Source: an uncultured Oscillibacter sp. (GTDB taxonomy: Bacteria; Bacillota; Clostridia; Oscillospirales; Oscillospiraceae). Taken from it: a DNA stretch of 21,514 nucleotides. Position numbers and translations under genes: made by a program. Within the stretch, counting starts at the first letter, position 1; every line of letters starts with the position of its first letter. Below the pieces are notes generated by a model, which saw nothing but the letters and a program-made list of their open reading frames with translations, made no database searches and was not told where the DNA came from. Below are positions 1 through 8,257 of the stretch, piece by piece. The DNA is taken from contig CAJUQQ010000030.1 of assembly GCA_910588175.1 (NCBI GenBank), forward strand, positions 1 to 21,514, read 5' to 3'.

Positions 1-98
1 CGCTGCCATCTTACCATATCTCTTCTCTTATTGCTATTTCAGAGAACCGCTCTAAAAGAGCTATCGCTCTGCCTTACAATTATTATAGCACTTATTAG

Positions 99-347
99 GT
101 GGATGCTTTTGTGTTAATATACAAATATATTCTAGGAGGTGATCTCATAGCTCAAACGTATACAGAGGCACGAAGGGTGGGGAATAAAAAATGGGATGCC
201 GCAAACCTAGATCGGGTGTCCGTGGCTATGCCAAAGAGACGAAAAACCGAGATACAGGCTCACGCAAAAGACCGGGGAGAATCTGTAAACATCTTTATCA
301 ATAGGGCAATCATGGAAACGATGGAGCGGGACGGCTCCGGAAAATAA
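99..347 (+). CDS. Arc/ribbon-helix-helix family small protein, start codon uncertain
   Basis: Small basic protein resembling Arc/MetJ-type ribbon-helix-helix DNA-binding proteins. The stretch from about residue 38 to 75 has the expected pattern: a beta strand (DRVSVAMPK), a first helix (KTEIQAHAKDRG) and a second helix beginning ESVNIFINRAI. Such proteins are often repressors or accessory proteins of mobile elements. The frame opens at GTG 99, but no Shine-Dalgarno precedes it. The ideal ribosome site AGGAGG at 134-139 lies 7 bases before an ATA codon at 147-149, followed by AQTYTEARRVG. I recall relatives starting MAQTYTEARR, so the native ATG is probably mutated to ATA. The gene may be translated from GTG (82 aa), weakly from ATA (67 aa), or be a young pseudogene. 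It sits beside transposase debris and ends just before a good terminator. The family call is fairly sure; whether it is functional is not. Confidence 0.6.
   Translation: MDAFVLIYKYILGGDLIAQTYTEARRVGNKKWDAANLDRVSVAMPKRRKTEIQAHAKDRGESVNIFINRAIMETMERDGSGK
134..149 (+). promoter_or_regulatory. Strong Shine-Dalgarno followed by ATA instead of ATG
   Basis: AGGAGG (134-139) followed by TGATCTC and then ATA at 147-149. The spacing of 7 bases is ideal for initiation, yet the codon at that place is ATA. This marks the ancestral start of the ribbon-helix-helix gene, which the open frame from GTG 99 does not use. Confidence 0.6.
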
Positions 348-370
348 ACGGGAGCCAAGAAAGAACGCAA

Positions 371-403
371 CCCCGCCCGGCCAGAGGTCGAGCGGGGATT
401 TTT
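371..403 (+). terminator. Rho-independent terminator after the ribbon-helix-helix gene
   Basis: Stem CCCCGC (371-376) pairs with GCGGGG (392-397) around a 15-base loop and is followed by ATTTTTG. It lies 24 bases after the stop codon at 345-347. Confidence 0.65.
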
Positions 404-408
404 GTACA

Positions 409-1023
409 TTGGAGGTTTGCGCCACGGGAGAGCTTTATAGCCATTTGATATGGAGAGAGCGGCTACGAATTAAAACCCGCCTCAAGGATGGATGGAAATC
501 CCAAAAGATAGCCGACAAGATCGGGCGGCACGTCTCCACCATTTACTGGGAGATCAAGAGGGGGCTCGGCGTCCAGCGCACAACGGATCTCATAGATTTA
601 TGCGTGTTATATACCCGAGATCGTCCGGGACAAATACGAGGCCACATTCTCCGGCAAGGGCCCGGACCTCAAGATCGGAAAGGACCACAATCTGGCAAAC
701 TACCTCGGCAAGGTCCTCAAGGACGCCTACCGGGCTCCGGAGGCCGCCCTCGGGGAGATTGCGGTTAGAAGACAACGGTGTATTACTGACACCCCTACAG
801 CTCCAGCGAACGGGGATCCAGTGAGAAACAAAATGGCATGACCCGCCGCCACCCGAAGGGGACAGATTTCAAGAAAGTATCCCAGAAAAAGTTCCGGGAG
901 ACAACAGAATGGATCAACAATTACCCAGGGAAAATGTTTGGGTTCCATACTGCAGCGGAACTTTCTGCTAAAGAGATACAGTCCTTTACCTGCATCCCCT
1001 CCGCCACGAACCAAACGAAGTAG
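409..1023 (+). pseudogene. IS30-family transposase remnant (internal deletion, frameshift, nonsense codon)
   Basis: Three pieces match the order of an IS30-type DDE transposase. The N-terminal helix-turn-helix (YSHLIWRERLRI, then IGRHVSTIYWEIKRG) is read from about 424 to 600. After a shift of reading frame near 600-605 comes a second piece (IPEIVRDKYEATF, KIGKDHNLANYL, EAALGEIAV) to about 768. The catalytic core with both aspartates is missing. The C-terminal piece resumes near 778 with YY-stop-HPYSS, where TGA at 787-789 replaces the expected Cys codon, and keeps the presumed catalytic Glu (808-810), PKGTDFKKV and WINNYPGKMFGFHTAAEL to the stop at 1021-1023. The codon after the GGAGG at 411-415 is ACG (424) where an ATG would be expected. 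Intact IS30 transposases have roughly 300-350 residues, so well over 100 codons are lost. Not functional. Family call is from remembered conserved motifs. Confidence 0.8.
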
Positions 1024-1045
1024 TTCGCGGTGAAAAGCGAAGAGA

Positions 1046-1098
1046 TTCCCGCTATCGTACCATTTTCGGCAAAGACGGAAACGGTACAATAGCGGGAA
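1046..1098 (-). other. 18-bp RNA hairpin just downstream of tRNA-Thr
   Basis: Arms 1046-1063 and 1081-1098 are inverted copies of 18 bases around a 17-base loop, differing at two positions. On the plus strand these would be A-C and C-A mismatches. In RNA of the minus strand, which is the strand transcribed through the tRNA, both become G-U wobbles, so the helix is uninterrupted. It starts 9 bases after the tRNA 3' end and is followed by TCTCTTCGCTTTTC, only a weak U-tract. It is likely a terminator or processing structure for the tRNA transcript; an IS-end origin is the alternative. Confidence 0.55.
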
Positions 1099-1107
1099 CC
1101 TCTGGGT

Positions 1108-1182
1108 TGGAGCTAGCGGTGGGAATCGAACCCACAACCCCATCATTACGAGTGATGTGCTCTGCCATTGAGCCACGCTAGC
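1108..1182 (-). tRNA. tRNA-Thr (anticodon CGU)
   Basis: Read on the minus strand, a full cloverleaf is visible: acceptor stem GCTAGCG/CGCTAGC, D arm GCTC..GAGC, anticodon stem CATCA/TGATG with loop CTCGTAA, and T arm GTGGG/CCCAC with loop TTCGATT. The anticodon CGT reads ACG, threonine. The discriminator is T and CCA is genomically encoded (1108-1110). Length is 72 bases plus CCA. The gene lies between two transposase remnants; tRNA genes are frequent insertion sites, which may explain the clutter around it. Confidence 0.95.
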
Positions 1183-1477
1183 GTACATAATAAAAACCGG
1201 TGTGTAAAACCAGTCTGTTTATTCTGGCTGTCAGCCTTCGGCATCGGACTCATCAGTCCGCTGGGAAACCCCATAGGCCAATGCCTTTTCAAGACTGTAT
1301 GCTATTGTAGCATAAACTCCTTCTCTCGTCAACCGTGTTTTTTGTTTTTTCATTTTTCAACTGTAGGAGTACAATACACGTTGGACAGGAGGGGAAGAAA
1401 AAGCAGACGGATAAGGTCCTATTGGTTAAAGCGGAGTTATAACACACCAACATAATCGAGAGGCGGCCACATCTTTT
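1183..1477. other. Non-coding stretch with small perfect hairpins
   Basis: I see no convincing gene here. Three small inverted repeats lie close together: GGCTG/CAGCC (1226-1236), GCC/GGC around TTC (1234-1242) and CGGACT/AGTCCG around CATC (1245-1260). A further ATGCTA-TTG-TAGCAT lies near 1300. A TACAAT near 1370 could be a weak -10 box, but no good -35 accompanies it. The base composition is AT-richer than the rest of the window, in line with its position among mobile-element remnants. Confidence 0.4.
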
Positions 1478-1617
1478 ATGAGAAAAACTATAACAAGGAC
1501 ATAGCATATAGGCAATCCCGAACGAAATACGCGGAGCAATACGGCGTAAGCCGTACCAGCAGGAAGTACAATAGGAACCGGTCTTATATCTACTTCTGGC
1601 TCGCTCGCTGGAATGGA
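1478..1617 (+). pseudogene. N-terminal fragment of a transposase (frameshifted, truncated)
   Basis: From ATG 1478 the frame reads MRKTITR and then meets TAG. Shifting by one base, the sequence continues DIAYRQSRTKYAEQYGV, SRTSRKYN and RSYIYFWLARWNG to about 1617. This looks like the helix-turn-helix head of a DDE transposase/integrase seen in clostridial insertion sequences, where the motifs KYGVSRASRKYN and SYIYFW recur (from memory). One lost base near 1497-1500 explains the frameshift. The coding match stops about 7 bases before a palindromic repeat, which probably truncated it. The catalytic domain is absent. The exact IS family (IS481-like or another) is not certain. Confidence 0.6.
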
Positions 1618-1624
1618 ATGCGGC

Positions 1625-1706
1625 GTAGGGGCGGACCTGTGTGTCCGCCCTTCCCCCGGGCCTTGGCGCTTTCGATAGAAGATCGGACACATAGGTCTAC
1701 CCCTAC
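1625..1706. repeat. Palindromic repeat element (MITE/REP-like)
   Basis: Terminal inverted repeats of 23 bases at 1625-1647 (GTAGGGGCGGACCTGTGTG..) and 1684-1706 match at 20 of 23 positions. The left arm holds a second, perfect hairpin, GGGCGGAC-CTGTGT-GTCCGCCC (1629-1650). No coding capacity. GTAGGGGCGG-type palindromes are, to my recollection, dispersed in Oscillospiraceae genomes. The right end is 35 bases after the ammonia-lyase stop on the minus strand, so it may also shape that gene's mRNA 3' end; no other terminator is visible there. Confidence 0.6.
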
Positions 1707-1741
1707 AAGCTACCCTCTCCAGATGGGACGCTCCCCTTTCC

Positions 1742-2929
1742 TCACCGCATCAAATACCCCCTGGAGGCCAGCTCCAGCTGCAGCGCCTCGGCGTGGCGGT
1801 TGTCCCGGGTCTCCAGCACCATGGTGACGATACAGGCCCCCACGTCGGACTCCTTGTCTTCCCGGTTGTGGTTGACACTGATGATATTGGCCCCGCTGTC
1901 TGCCACTATTTGAAGCATTTGGAGCAGGCTTCCCGGCTTGTCCGCCACCTTGGTGGTCAGCTCCACCAGGCGGCCCGCCTTGGACAGGCCCTTGGTAATG
2001 ATGCGGGAGAGAGTGGTCACGTCCACGTTGCCGCCGGAGACCAGGCAGACGGTTTTCCGCCCGGCGGTTTCCACCTTCCCGAACATGCAGGCGGCCACCG
2101 GCGTGGCCCCAGCCCCCTCGGCCACGGTTTTCTGCTCCTCCATCAGCGCCAGAATGGCGGAGGCGATCTCGTCCTCGGTAACGGTGACCACCTCATCCAC
2201 GTATTCCCTGCACAGGGCGAAGGTCAGGTCCCCGGGCCGCTTCACGGCGATGCCGTCGGCAATGGTGGCCACACCGGAGAGCTCCGTGGGCTCCCCGGCG
2301 TGGAGGGAGAGATACATGGAGGGAGCTCCCGCCGCCTGGACCCCCACCACCCGGCAGTCCGGCTTCAGCTGCTTCAAGGCGTAGGCTACGCCGCTGATAA
2401 GCCCGCCGCCGCCGATGGGGACCACCACCTGCTCCACCTCCGGCAGCTGCTCCAAAATCTCCAGGCCGATGGTGCCCTGCCCGGCGATGACGTAGGGGTC
2501 GTCGAAGGGATGGGCAAAGGTGTAGCCCTCTTCCCGGCGGAGGCGCTGGGCCTCTCCGGCCGCGTCGTCATACACACCGGGGACCAGCACTACCCGGGCG
2601 CCGTAGCCCTTGGTGGCTTCCACCTTGCTGATGGGAGCCCCGGCGGGCATGCAGATGACGGAGGGAATGCCCAGCCGGGCGGCGGACAGGGCGATGCCCT
2701 GGGCATGGTTCCCGGCGGAGCAGGCGATGACACCTTTTTCCGCCTCCTCCGGCGTCAGGGAGCGAATTTTATTGAAGGCTCCCCGGAGCTTGAAGGAGCC
2801 GGTGAGCTGCAAATTTTCCGCCTTGATATAGAGGTCACGGCCCAGCTTGGGAGCGGGGTCCAGGGGAGTCCTCCGGGCGACGCCCTCCAGAGCCTTCTGC
2901 GCGTCCTGTATCATGTCCAAGGTCAGCAT
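1742..2929 (-). CDS. ilvA: Threonine ammonia-lyase with C-terminal ACT domain (medium form)
   Basis: PLP enzyme deaminating L-threonine to 2-oxobutyrate and ammonia, often with activity on serine; cytoplasmic. Counting from ATG 2929 (395 aa), the Schiff-base lysine is K47 in SFKLRGA. A serine/asparagine loop reads ACSAGNHAQG and the phosphate-binding loop is IGGGGLISG. Residues about 320-395 form an ACT domain (DKPGSLLQ, GANIISVNH). That matches the medium form, longer than TdcB (about 329 aa) and shorter than biosynthetic IlvA (about 514 aa). An upstream in-frame ATG at 2956 exists, but the AAGGGG site lies just before ATG 2929. The gene follows the symporter gene by 52 bases, with no terminator of its own visible between, so the two are probably co-transcribed. 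The ACT domain suggests allosteric control by an amino acid. Catabolic use is inferred from the transporter neighbour. Confidence 0.9.
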   Translation of the reverse strand: MLTLDMIQDAQKALEGVARRTPLDPAPKLGRDLYIKAENLQLTGSFKLRGAFNKIRSLTPEEAEKGVIACSAGNHAQGIALSAARLGIPSVICMPAGAPISKVEATKGYGARVVLVPGVYDDAAGEAQRLRREEGYTFAHPFDDPYVIAGQGTIGLEILEQLPEVEQVVVPIGGGGLISGVAYALKQLKPDCRVVGVQAAGAPSMYLSLHAGEPTELSGVATIADGIAVKRPGDLTFALCREYVDEVVTVTEDEIASAILALMEEQKTVAEGAGATPVAACMFGKVETAGRKTVCLVSGGNVDVTTLSRIITKGLSKAGRLVELTTKVADKPGSLLQMLQIVADSGANIISVNHNREDKESDVGACIVTMVLETRDNRHAEALQLELASRGYLMR

Positions 2930-2981
2930 ATGATGTTCCCCTTTCCGCGAGGGCATTTCCTCGCAGCGAAATGCGTTTGCT

Positions 2982-4424
2982 TCAAGCGTTCCCCGCGTCC
3001 AGAAAGACGGAGGGACGAGTCTTGTATGTAGCCAGGCTCACCGCCACCAGAGCCAAGCCGCAGGCGATGGTCCCCGGCACGGCGGAGCCCAGGCCGAAGG
3101 GCTCGCCCGCCAGCTTCCAGCCGACGCAGACGGTGAAGCCGGCGGCCATGCCGGCGATAACGCCGGCGCTGGTGGCCTTCCGCCAGAAGAGGGCGGCAAA
3201 GGCTGGGATGCCCGCCGCCGCCGCGTAAAAGCTCCAGGCGAACATGAGGATATTGTAGGCGTTCTTGATATAAAGCGCGATCACCAAAGCGCCCAGGGGC
3301 AGGATGATGGAAAAGATTCGGGAGAGGAGAATCTCCGTCTTGTCCTTCATCTCCGGGAAGAAGGTTTTGCCGATGTCGTGGACGCAGGTTTGAACGCTGA
3401 CCAGCAGGTAGCTGTCCGCCGTGGACATAATGACGGAGAGAATGCCCGCCAGAGCCAGACCCGTCAGCCCAATGGGCAGCACGTGGATAGCCAGGGCCGG
3501 GACCACGGCGTCGGTGCTGCCGTAAACCGCCAGAGCGTCGTCCCCGATGACCTGATGGGCGGCTACGCCCATGAAGTACACCAGAGCGATGGTAACACCG
3601 TAAACGGCGGTGCCCAGGAACATGCCCTTCTTGGCGGAGCTCCGGTCCTTGGCGGCGAAGGCCCGCTGCCACATCTCCGCCCCCGCCATGGTGAAGACCA
3701 GGTAGGTGACAATGTCTCCCAGGATATCCCCGTTGAGGTAAGGCTTCGCCAGGGCCGGGTCCAGATTTGCCAGGAAGGTGGAGAAACCGCCGATGCTCCT
3801 GAGGGAAGCCGCGGGGATGAGGATATAGACGAACAAAATCAGCATGTAGAACTGGAGCACATCGGTGTATACCACACCGAAGAGGCCGGAGGAGGCGGTG
3901 TAGACCATGAAGATTACGCAGGCGATCAGCGCCCCGGCCTCGAAGCTGAGGCCCACCTGGCCGCCCAGCATGTTGATGATGGTGGCGGTGGCCGTCACCT
4001 GGGAGGCCACGGTGCCCATCATGGTAAAGGCCACCATGGCCGCCAGCATGATTTTCGCGGTTTTGCCGAACCGGCGGTGGAAAAGGTCCGGGATGGAGGT
4101 CACGTTGTATTTCATGCCGATATCGGAAATCTTCCCGGCGATGCCGGAGAAGATGAACATGCCCAAAAGATAGGGAATCGCGGTGAGCACCGCCTTGAAG
4201 CCGCTGGAGTAGGCGACGCCCGCCCGGCCCATAAGGCCGCTGCCGCCGATGATGGTGGCGCAGACGGTGGCCATCATCACCAGGGGGCCCAGGGACCGGC
4301 CCGCGACGTAGTAATCGCCGGTGTTTTTGATGCGCCGGACAAAATAGACGCCCACCGCCACCATGGCGGCCAGATAGAGTCCAATGATGGACAAGTCCAA
4401 AACGCTGAGCTGAGTGTGATCCAT
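2982..4424 (-). CDS. Sodium:solute symporter (SSS family)
   Basis: Integral membrane protein of 480 aa with about 13 hydrophobic segments, of the SSS/SLC5 type that couples solute uptake to sodium entry. Visible family features are the first segment (LSIIGLYLAAMVAVGVYF) followed by DYYVAGRSLG, the unwound region SGLFGVVYTDVLQ, and the conserved GILSVIMSTADSYLLVSVQT. The frame is open much further upstream, but that part is not hydrophobic or conserved; ATG 4424, with AGGAAC before it and the normal SSS N-terminus after it, is the likely start. It is the first gene of a two-gene minus-strand unit with threonine ammonia-lyase, so threonine, serine or another hydroxy amino acid is a reasonable substrate guess. 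The family also moves proline, pantothenate and carboxylates, and the sequence alone does not decide. Confidence 0.88.
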   Translation of the reverse strand: MDHTQLSVLDLSIIGLYLAAMVAVGVYFVRRIKNTGDYYVAGRSLGPLVMMATVCATIIGGSGLMGRAGVAYSSGFKAVLTAIPYLLGMFIFSGIAGKISDIGMKYNVTSIPDLFHRRFGKTAKIMLAAMVAFTMMGTVASQVTATATIINMLGGQVGLSFEAGALIACVIFMVYTASSGLFGVVYTDVLQFYMLILFVYILIPAASLRSIGGFSTFLANLDPALAKPYLNGDILGDIVTYLVFTMAGAEMWQRAFAAKDRSSAKKGMFLGTAVYGVTIALVYFMGVAAHQVIGDDALAVYGSTDAVVPALAIHVLPIGLTGLALAGILSVIMSTADSYLLVSVQTCVHDIGKTFFPEMKDKTEILLSRIFSIILPLGALVIALYIKNAYNILMFAWSFYAAAAGIPAFAALFWRKATSAGVIAGMAAGFTVCVGWKLAGEPFGLGSAVPGTIACGLALVAVSLATYKTRPSVFLDAGNA

Positions 4425-4499
4425 GTGTACCTGTTCCTTTCTGTTTCCGTTGCCTGCCCTTACGTCGAAGTCCCCTGAACATGGAAGGCTTTCCGTTTG

Positions 4500-4533
4500 C
4501 CGCAGGGGAGGAGAAACGCCGCCTCCGCTGCGG
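4500..4533 (-). other. Leader hairpin upstream of the symporter gene
   Basis: Arms 4500-4511 and 4522-4533 pair over 11 of 12 positions (one central C-C mismatch on the minus strand) with a 10-base loop. It lies in the approximately 125-base leader between the predicted promoter at 4555-4583 and the start codon. No poly-U follows, so it is not a standard terminator. I see no T-box motif or known riboswitch. Confidence 0.4.
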
Positions 4534-4554
4534 GAGCCTGTCTTATCAAAGTCC

Positions 4555-4583
4555 AGTATAGCAGAAAAAGGAAATTTCGTCGA
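4555..4583 (-). promoter_or_regulatory. Probable promoter of the symporter/ammonia-lyase unit
   Basis: On the minus strand, TCGACG (4578-4583) and TATACT (4555-4560) are separated by 17 bases. The -10 box is near consensus; the -35 matches 4 of 6. The rest of 4425-5038 holds the divergent promoter at 4877-4905 and a leader hairpin. Between about 4600 and 4870 I see no credible gene. Confidence 0.5.
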
Positions 4584-4876
4584 GGGCTTTTTGTGAGATT
4601 TTTCCAGTTCAGTAAAGATTTTATGGGATAATATCGGAAAAAACCCGCCGGACAGGAGAAAAACAGGACAAAAGCCTGGAATAGAATCCGTCGGACAAAG
4701 GGAGGGAAGGAGCTTTCTCCCGGAGTCGTTGGGAGCTATTGCTATATTGTACAAAAAATTTTAGAGTAAACGATTGCGGAACCGGGCTTTTCCGGCGCTG
4801 AACCGGCGGAACTGCTTGCCGGAGTAGCGCTTTGTCTAAAACGTACAAGCGGGTTTGGGAAGAAGAAAATTGATTC

Positions 4877-4905
4877 TTGCAATACGCACAAAGGCCTGTT
4901 ATACT
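4877..4905 (+). promoter_or_regulatory. Promoter of the dehydrogenase/malic enzyme operon
   Basis: TTGCAA (4877-4882), a 17-base spacer, and TATACT (4900-4905): a good sigma-A type promoter. Transcription would start near 4912, leaving a leader of about 125 bases before ATG 5039, which has AAGGAG at 5024-5029. Confidence 0.7.
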
Positions 4906-5038
4906 GTAATCACTGATGACAGCTTACTACGAACAGAGTATGTGAGATGAGTGTGATAACTGCCCAGTACGGTGTGGTTATTGCGCTCTTTTTGCATATA
5001 TTAAGCGCCCAAAAAATGGAAAAAAGGAGATTGGAATC

Positions 5039-6154
5039 ATGGAAACGAGACCCTATGTATCCTGGGACCTGATGAACCGCTTTCTCATCGACGCTTTTAA
5101 AGGCTACGGCGTACCCGAAGACGACGCGAAGATCTGCGCGGATGTTCTGCTGGAATCCGACCGCCGGGGCATCGAGAGCCACGGCTGCAACCGTTTCAAG
5201 CCGATTTATATTGACCGCATCGTCAACGGGACCCTGCTCCCGGAGACCAAGATGGACATCGTAAAAGACACCCCCACCACCGTGGTAATGGACGCCAACA
5301 ACGGCATGGGCATGGTGGCCAGCTACCACATGATGGAAATGCTGATTGAAAAGGCCGCCAAATACGGCATGGCCGGCGGCGCGGTCTTCAATTCCACCCA
5401 CTACGGCATCGCGGGCTACTGGACCACCATGGCGGAAAAGGCCGGCATGATCGGCATCACCGGCACCAACGCCCGGCCCTCCGTGGCCCCCACCTGGGGC
5501 GTGGAGCCCATGATGGGCACCAACCCCCTGACCTTCACCATGCCCACCGACGAGGAGTTCCCCTTCAACTTCGACTGCGCCACCTCCACCATCCAGAACG
5601 GCAAAATCGAGTTCTACGCCCGCAGCGGCAAACCCACCCCCGAGGGCCTGGTGGTCACCAAGGATGGCGGCACAATGAGCGACTCCGGCGAGATTCTCAA
5701 AGAGATGCGGGCCGGGAACTGCGCCCTGCTGTCTCTGGGCGGCCTGGGCGAGGCCACCGGCGGCTATAAGGGCTACGGCTTCACCACCATCGTGGAGATC
5801 CTCTCCGCCGCCCTGGCCGGAGGACCCTTCATGAAGGACCTCAGCGGCAAGGCCGCCGACGGCAGCAACCAGATGTACCGCCTGGGCCACTTCTTCTTTG
5901 TCATCAACCCTGAGTTTTTCATGGGGCTGGACACCTTCAAGAAGACCGCCGGCGGCATCTGCCGGGGTCTCCGGGCTTCCGAAAAGGCCCCCGGTGCGGA
6001 GCGCATCTACACCGCCGGCGAGAAAGAATGGCTGGCCTGGCAGGAGCGCAAGGACAAGGGCGTGCCCGTGGGCGACACCATCCAGAAGGAGATCATTGAG
6101 ATCCGGGATAAGCTGAACCTGCCCTATCACTTCCCCTTTGAGGATCAGAAATAA
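5039..6154 (+). CDS. Ldh2-family malate/L-lactate (2-hydroxy acid) dehydrogenase
   Basis: NAD(P)-dependent oxidoreductase of the Ldh2 family (malate, L-lactate, sulfolactate, ureidoglycolate and 2,3-diketogulonate enzymes), 371 aa, a typical length. It interconverts a 2-hydroxy acid and its 2-oxo acid in the cytoplasm. Family marks are R43-G-I-E-S-H48-G with the conserved His and Arg52 nearby, STHYG around H121, GTNPL at 160-164, the DCATST segment near 179-184 and GGYKGYGF at 241-248. ATG 5039 has AAGGAG 9 bases upstream. First gene of a plus-strand operon; malic enzyme follows after 18 bases. That neighbour makes malate to oxaloacetate a fair guess, but E. coli YiaK of the same family sits beside a TRAP transporter for diketogulonate, so another hydroxy acid is possible. 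Confidence 0.85.
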   Translation: METRPYVSWDLMNRFLIDAFKGYGVPEDDAKICADVLLESDRRGIESHGCNRFKPIYIDRIVNGTLLPETKMDIVKDTPTTVVMDANNGMGMVASYHMMEMLIEKAAKYGMAGGAVFNSTHYGIAGYWTTMAEKAGMIGITGTNARPSVAPTWGVEPMMGTNPLTFTMPTDEEFPFNFDCATSTIQNGKIEFYARSGKPTPEGLVVTKDGGTMSDSGEILKEMRAGNCALLSLGGLGEATGGYKGYGFTTIVEILSAALAGGPFMKDLSGKAADGSNQMYRLGHFFFVINPEFFMGLDTFKKTAGGICRGLRASEKAPGAERIYTAGEKEWLAWQERKDKGVPVGDTIQKEIIEIRDKLNLPYHFPFEDQK

Positions 6155-6172
6155 GTAGGAGGAACGGATATT

Positions 6173-7345
<1,173 letters not shown>

Positions 7346-7348
7346 GCG

Positions 7349-8143
7349 ATGATTGATCTCGCGAGGAAAAAACTCTTTCTCCTGGACATGGACGGCACCA
7401 TCTACCTGGGGGACCGGCTTTTCGACGGAACGCTGGATTTCCTCCGCCGGGTGCGGGAGCGGGGCGGACGCTATCTGTTCGCCACCAACAACTCCTCCCG
7501 AGGGGTGACGGCCTATGTGGAGCGTCTCCGTGGAATGGGCATTGACGCGGTAGAGGAGGATTTCCTCACCTCCACCGACGCCCTGATCTGGTACCTCCGG
7601 GGGAAATACGATGAGGCCCTGATTTACGCTTTCGGCACCCGGACCTTCCGCCAGCAGCTCAGCGAGGCGGGTTTCCGGATTACCGACAAGCGGGAGGAGG
7701 GGATCTCCCTCCTGGTCTGCGGCTTCGACACGGAGCTGACCTTCCGAAAACTGGAGGACGCCTGCATCCTGCTGGGGGACCCCAAGGTGGACTTTATCGC
7801 CACCAACCCGGACTGGGTCTGTCCCACGGCCTGGGGCTCCGTGCCGGACTGCGGCTCGGTGTGCGAGATGCTTTTCCGGGCCACGGGGCGTAGGCCCAAG
7901 GTCATCGGCAAGCCGGAGCCGGAAATGGCGCTGCTGGCCATGGACCGCTGGGGCTGCTCCAAGGAGGAAACTGTGATGGTGGGCGACCGGATTTACACCG
8001 ACATCGCCTGCGGTGTCCGGGCCGGAATTGACACCGCCTTCGTCCTTTCGGGGGAGGGGGTTCCGGCGGATGTGGAGAAGTACGGCGTTCGGCCCTCGGA
8101 GACGTACCGGGACATCCGGGAAATCCTGGAAAAGATGGGATGA
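7349..8143 (+). CDS. HAD superfamily IIA hydrolase (NagD-like phosphatase)
   Basis: Cytoplasmic phosphatase of the NagD/PGP type, 264 aa, near the usual size. All four HAD motifs are present: LLDMDGTIYL with nucleophile D13 and acid D15; ATNNSS (45-50); GKPEP with K188; and MVGDRIYTD (D213, D218). The cap between motifs II and III fits the C2 type. ATG is 3 bases after the malic enzyme stop and lacks a clear Shine-Dalgarno, so translation is probably coupled to that gene. Substrate unknown; members act on phosphoglycolate, nucleotides or sugar phosphates. In this operon it could clear a phosphorylated by-product of the hydroxy-acid pathway, but that is only a guess. No strong terminator follows. 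Confidence 0.88.
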   Translation: MIDLARKKLFLLDMDGTIYLGDRLFDGTLDFLRRVRERGGRYLFATNNSSRGVTAYVERLRGMGIDAVEEDFLTSTDALIWYLRGKYDEALIYAFGTRTFRQQLSEAGFRITDKREEGISLLVCGFDTELTFRKLEDACILLGDPKVDFIATNPDWVCPTAWGSVPDCGSVCEMLFRATGRRPKVIGKPEPEMALLAMDRWGCSKEETVMVGDRIYTDIACGVRAGIDTAFVLSGEGVPADVEKYGVRPSETYRDIREILEKMG

Positions 8144-8228
8144 ACGGTTTGCTTTGTGCAAAAACGGTTTTGATTTTAGTTATTTTGTACGAGGATTTAA
8201 AAAATTGTTCATGATTTTTGGGTTTTTA

Positions 8229-8257
8229 TTGACAAATCCCTTTGAATGCTGTACAAT
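8229..8257 (+). promoter_or_regulatory. Consensus promoter in front of the TRAP transporter genes
   Basis: Perfect TTGACA (8229-8234), 17-base spacer, TACAAT (8252-8257), in an AT-rich stretch. Transcription would begin near 8264, about 75 bases before ATG 8338. The TRAP genes can thus be expressed independently of, and more strongly than, the three enzyme genes before them. Confidence 0.85.

Noticed and set aside
1245..1275. Hammerhead-ribozyme-like core CTGATGAG on the minus strand
   Set aside because: The next bases do not form stem II followed by GAAA, and no cleavage-site triplet with pairing arms is visible. The match is part of a small CGGACT/AGTCCG hairpin.
1108..2929. Functional link between tRNA-Thr and threonine ammonia-lyase
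   Set aside because: They are separated by transposase debris and a repeat, and tRNA genes are common landing sites. Adjacency is best taken as chance.
1793..3031. Long plus-strand open frame opposite the ammonia-lyase gene
   Set aside because: Antisense of a gene with full PLP and ACT motifs; no Shine-Dalgarno and a low-complexity composition.
4425..4583. T-box riboswitch in the leader of the symporter/ammonia-lyase unit
   Set aside because: No T-box consensus (AGGGTGG..ACCGCG type) and the leader is only about 125 bases; only one imperfect hairpin is present.
4621..4848. Possible 75-aa minus-strand gene in the divergent intergenic region
   Set aside because: No ribosome site, no recognisable domain and no coding-like composition; it lies upstream of the predicted minus-strand promoter.
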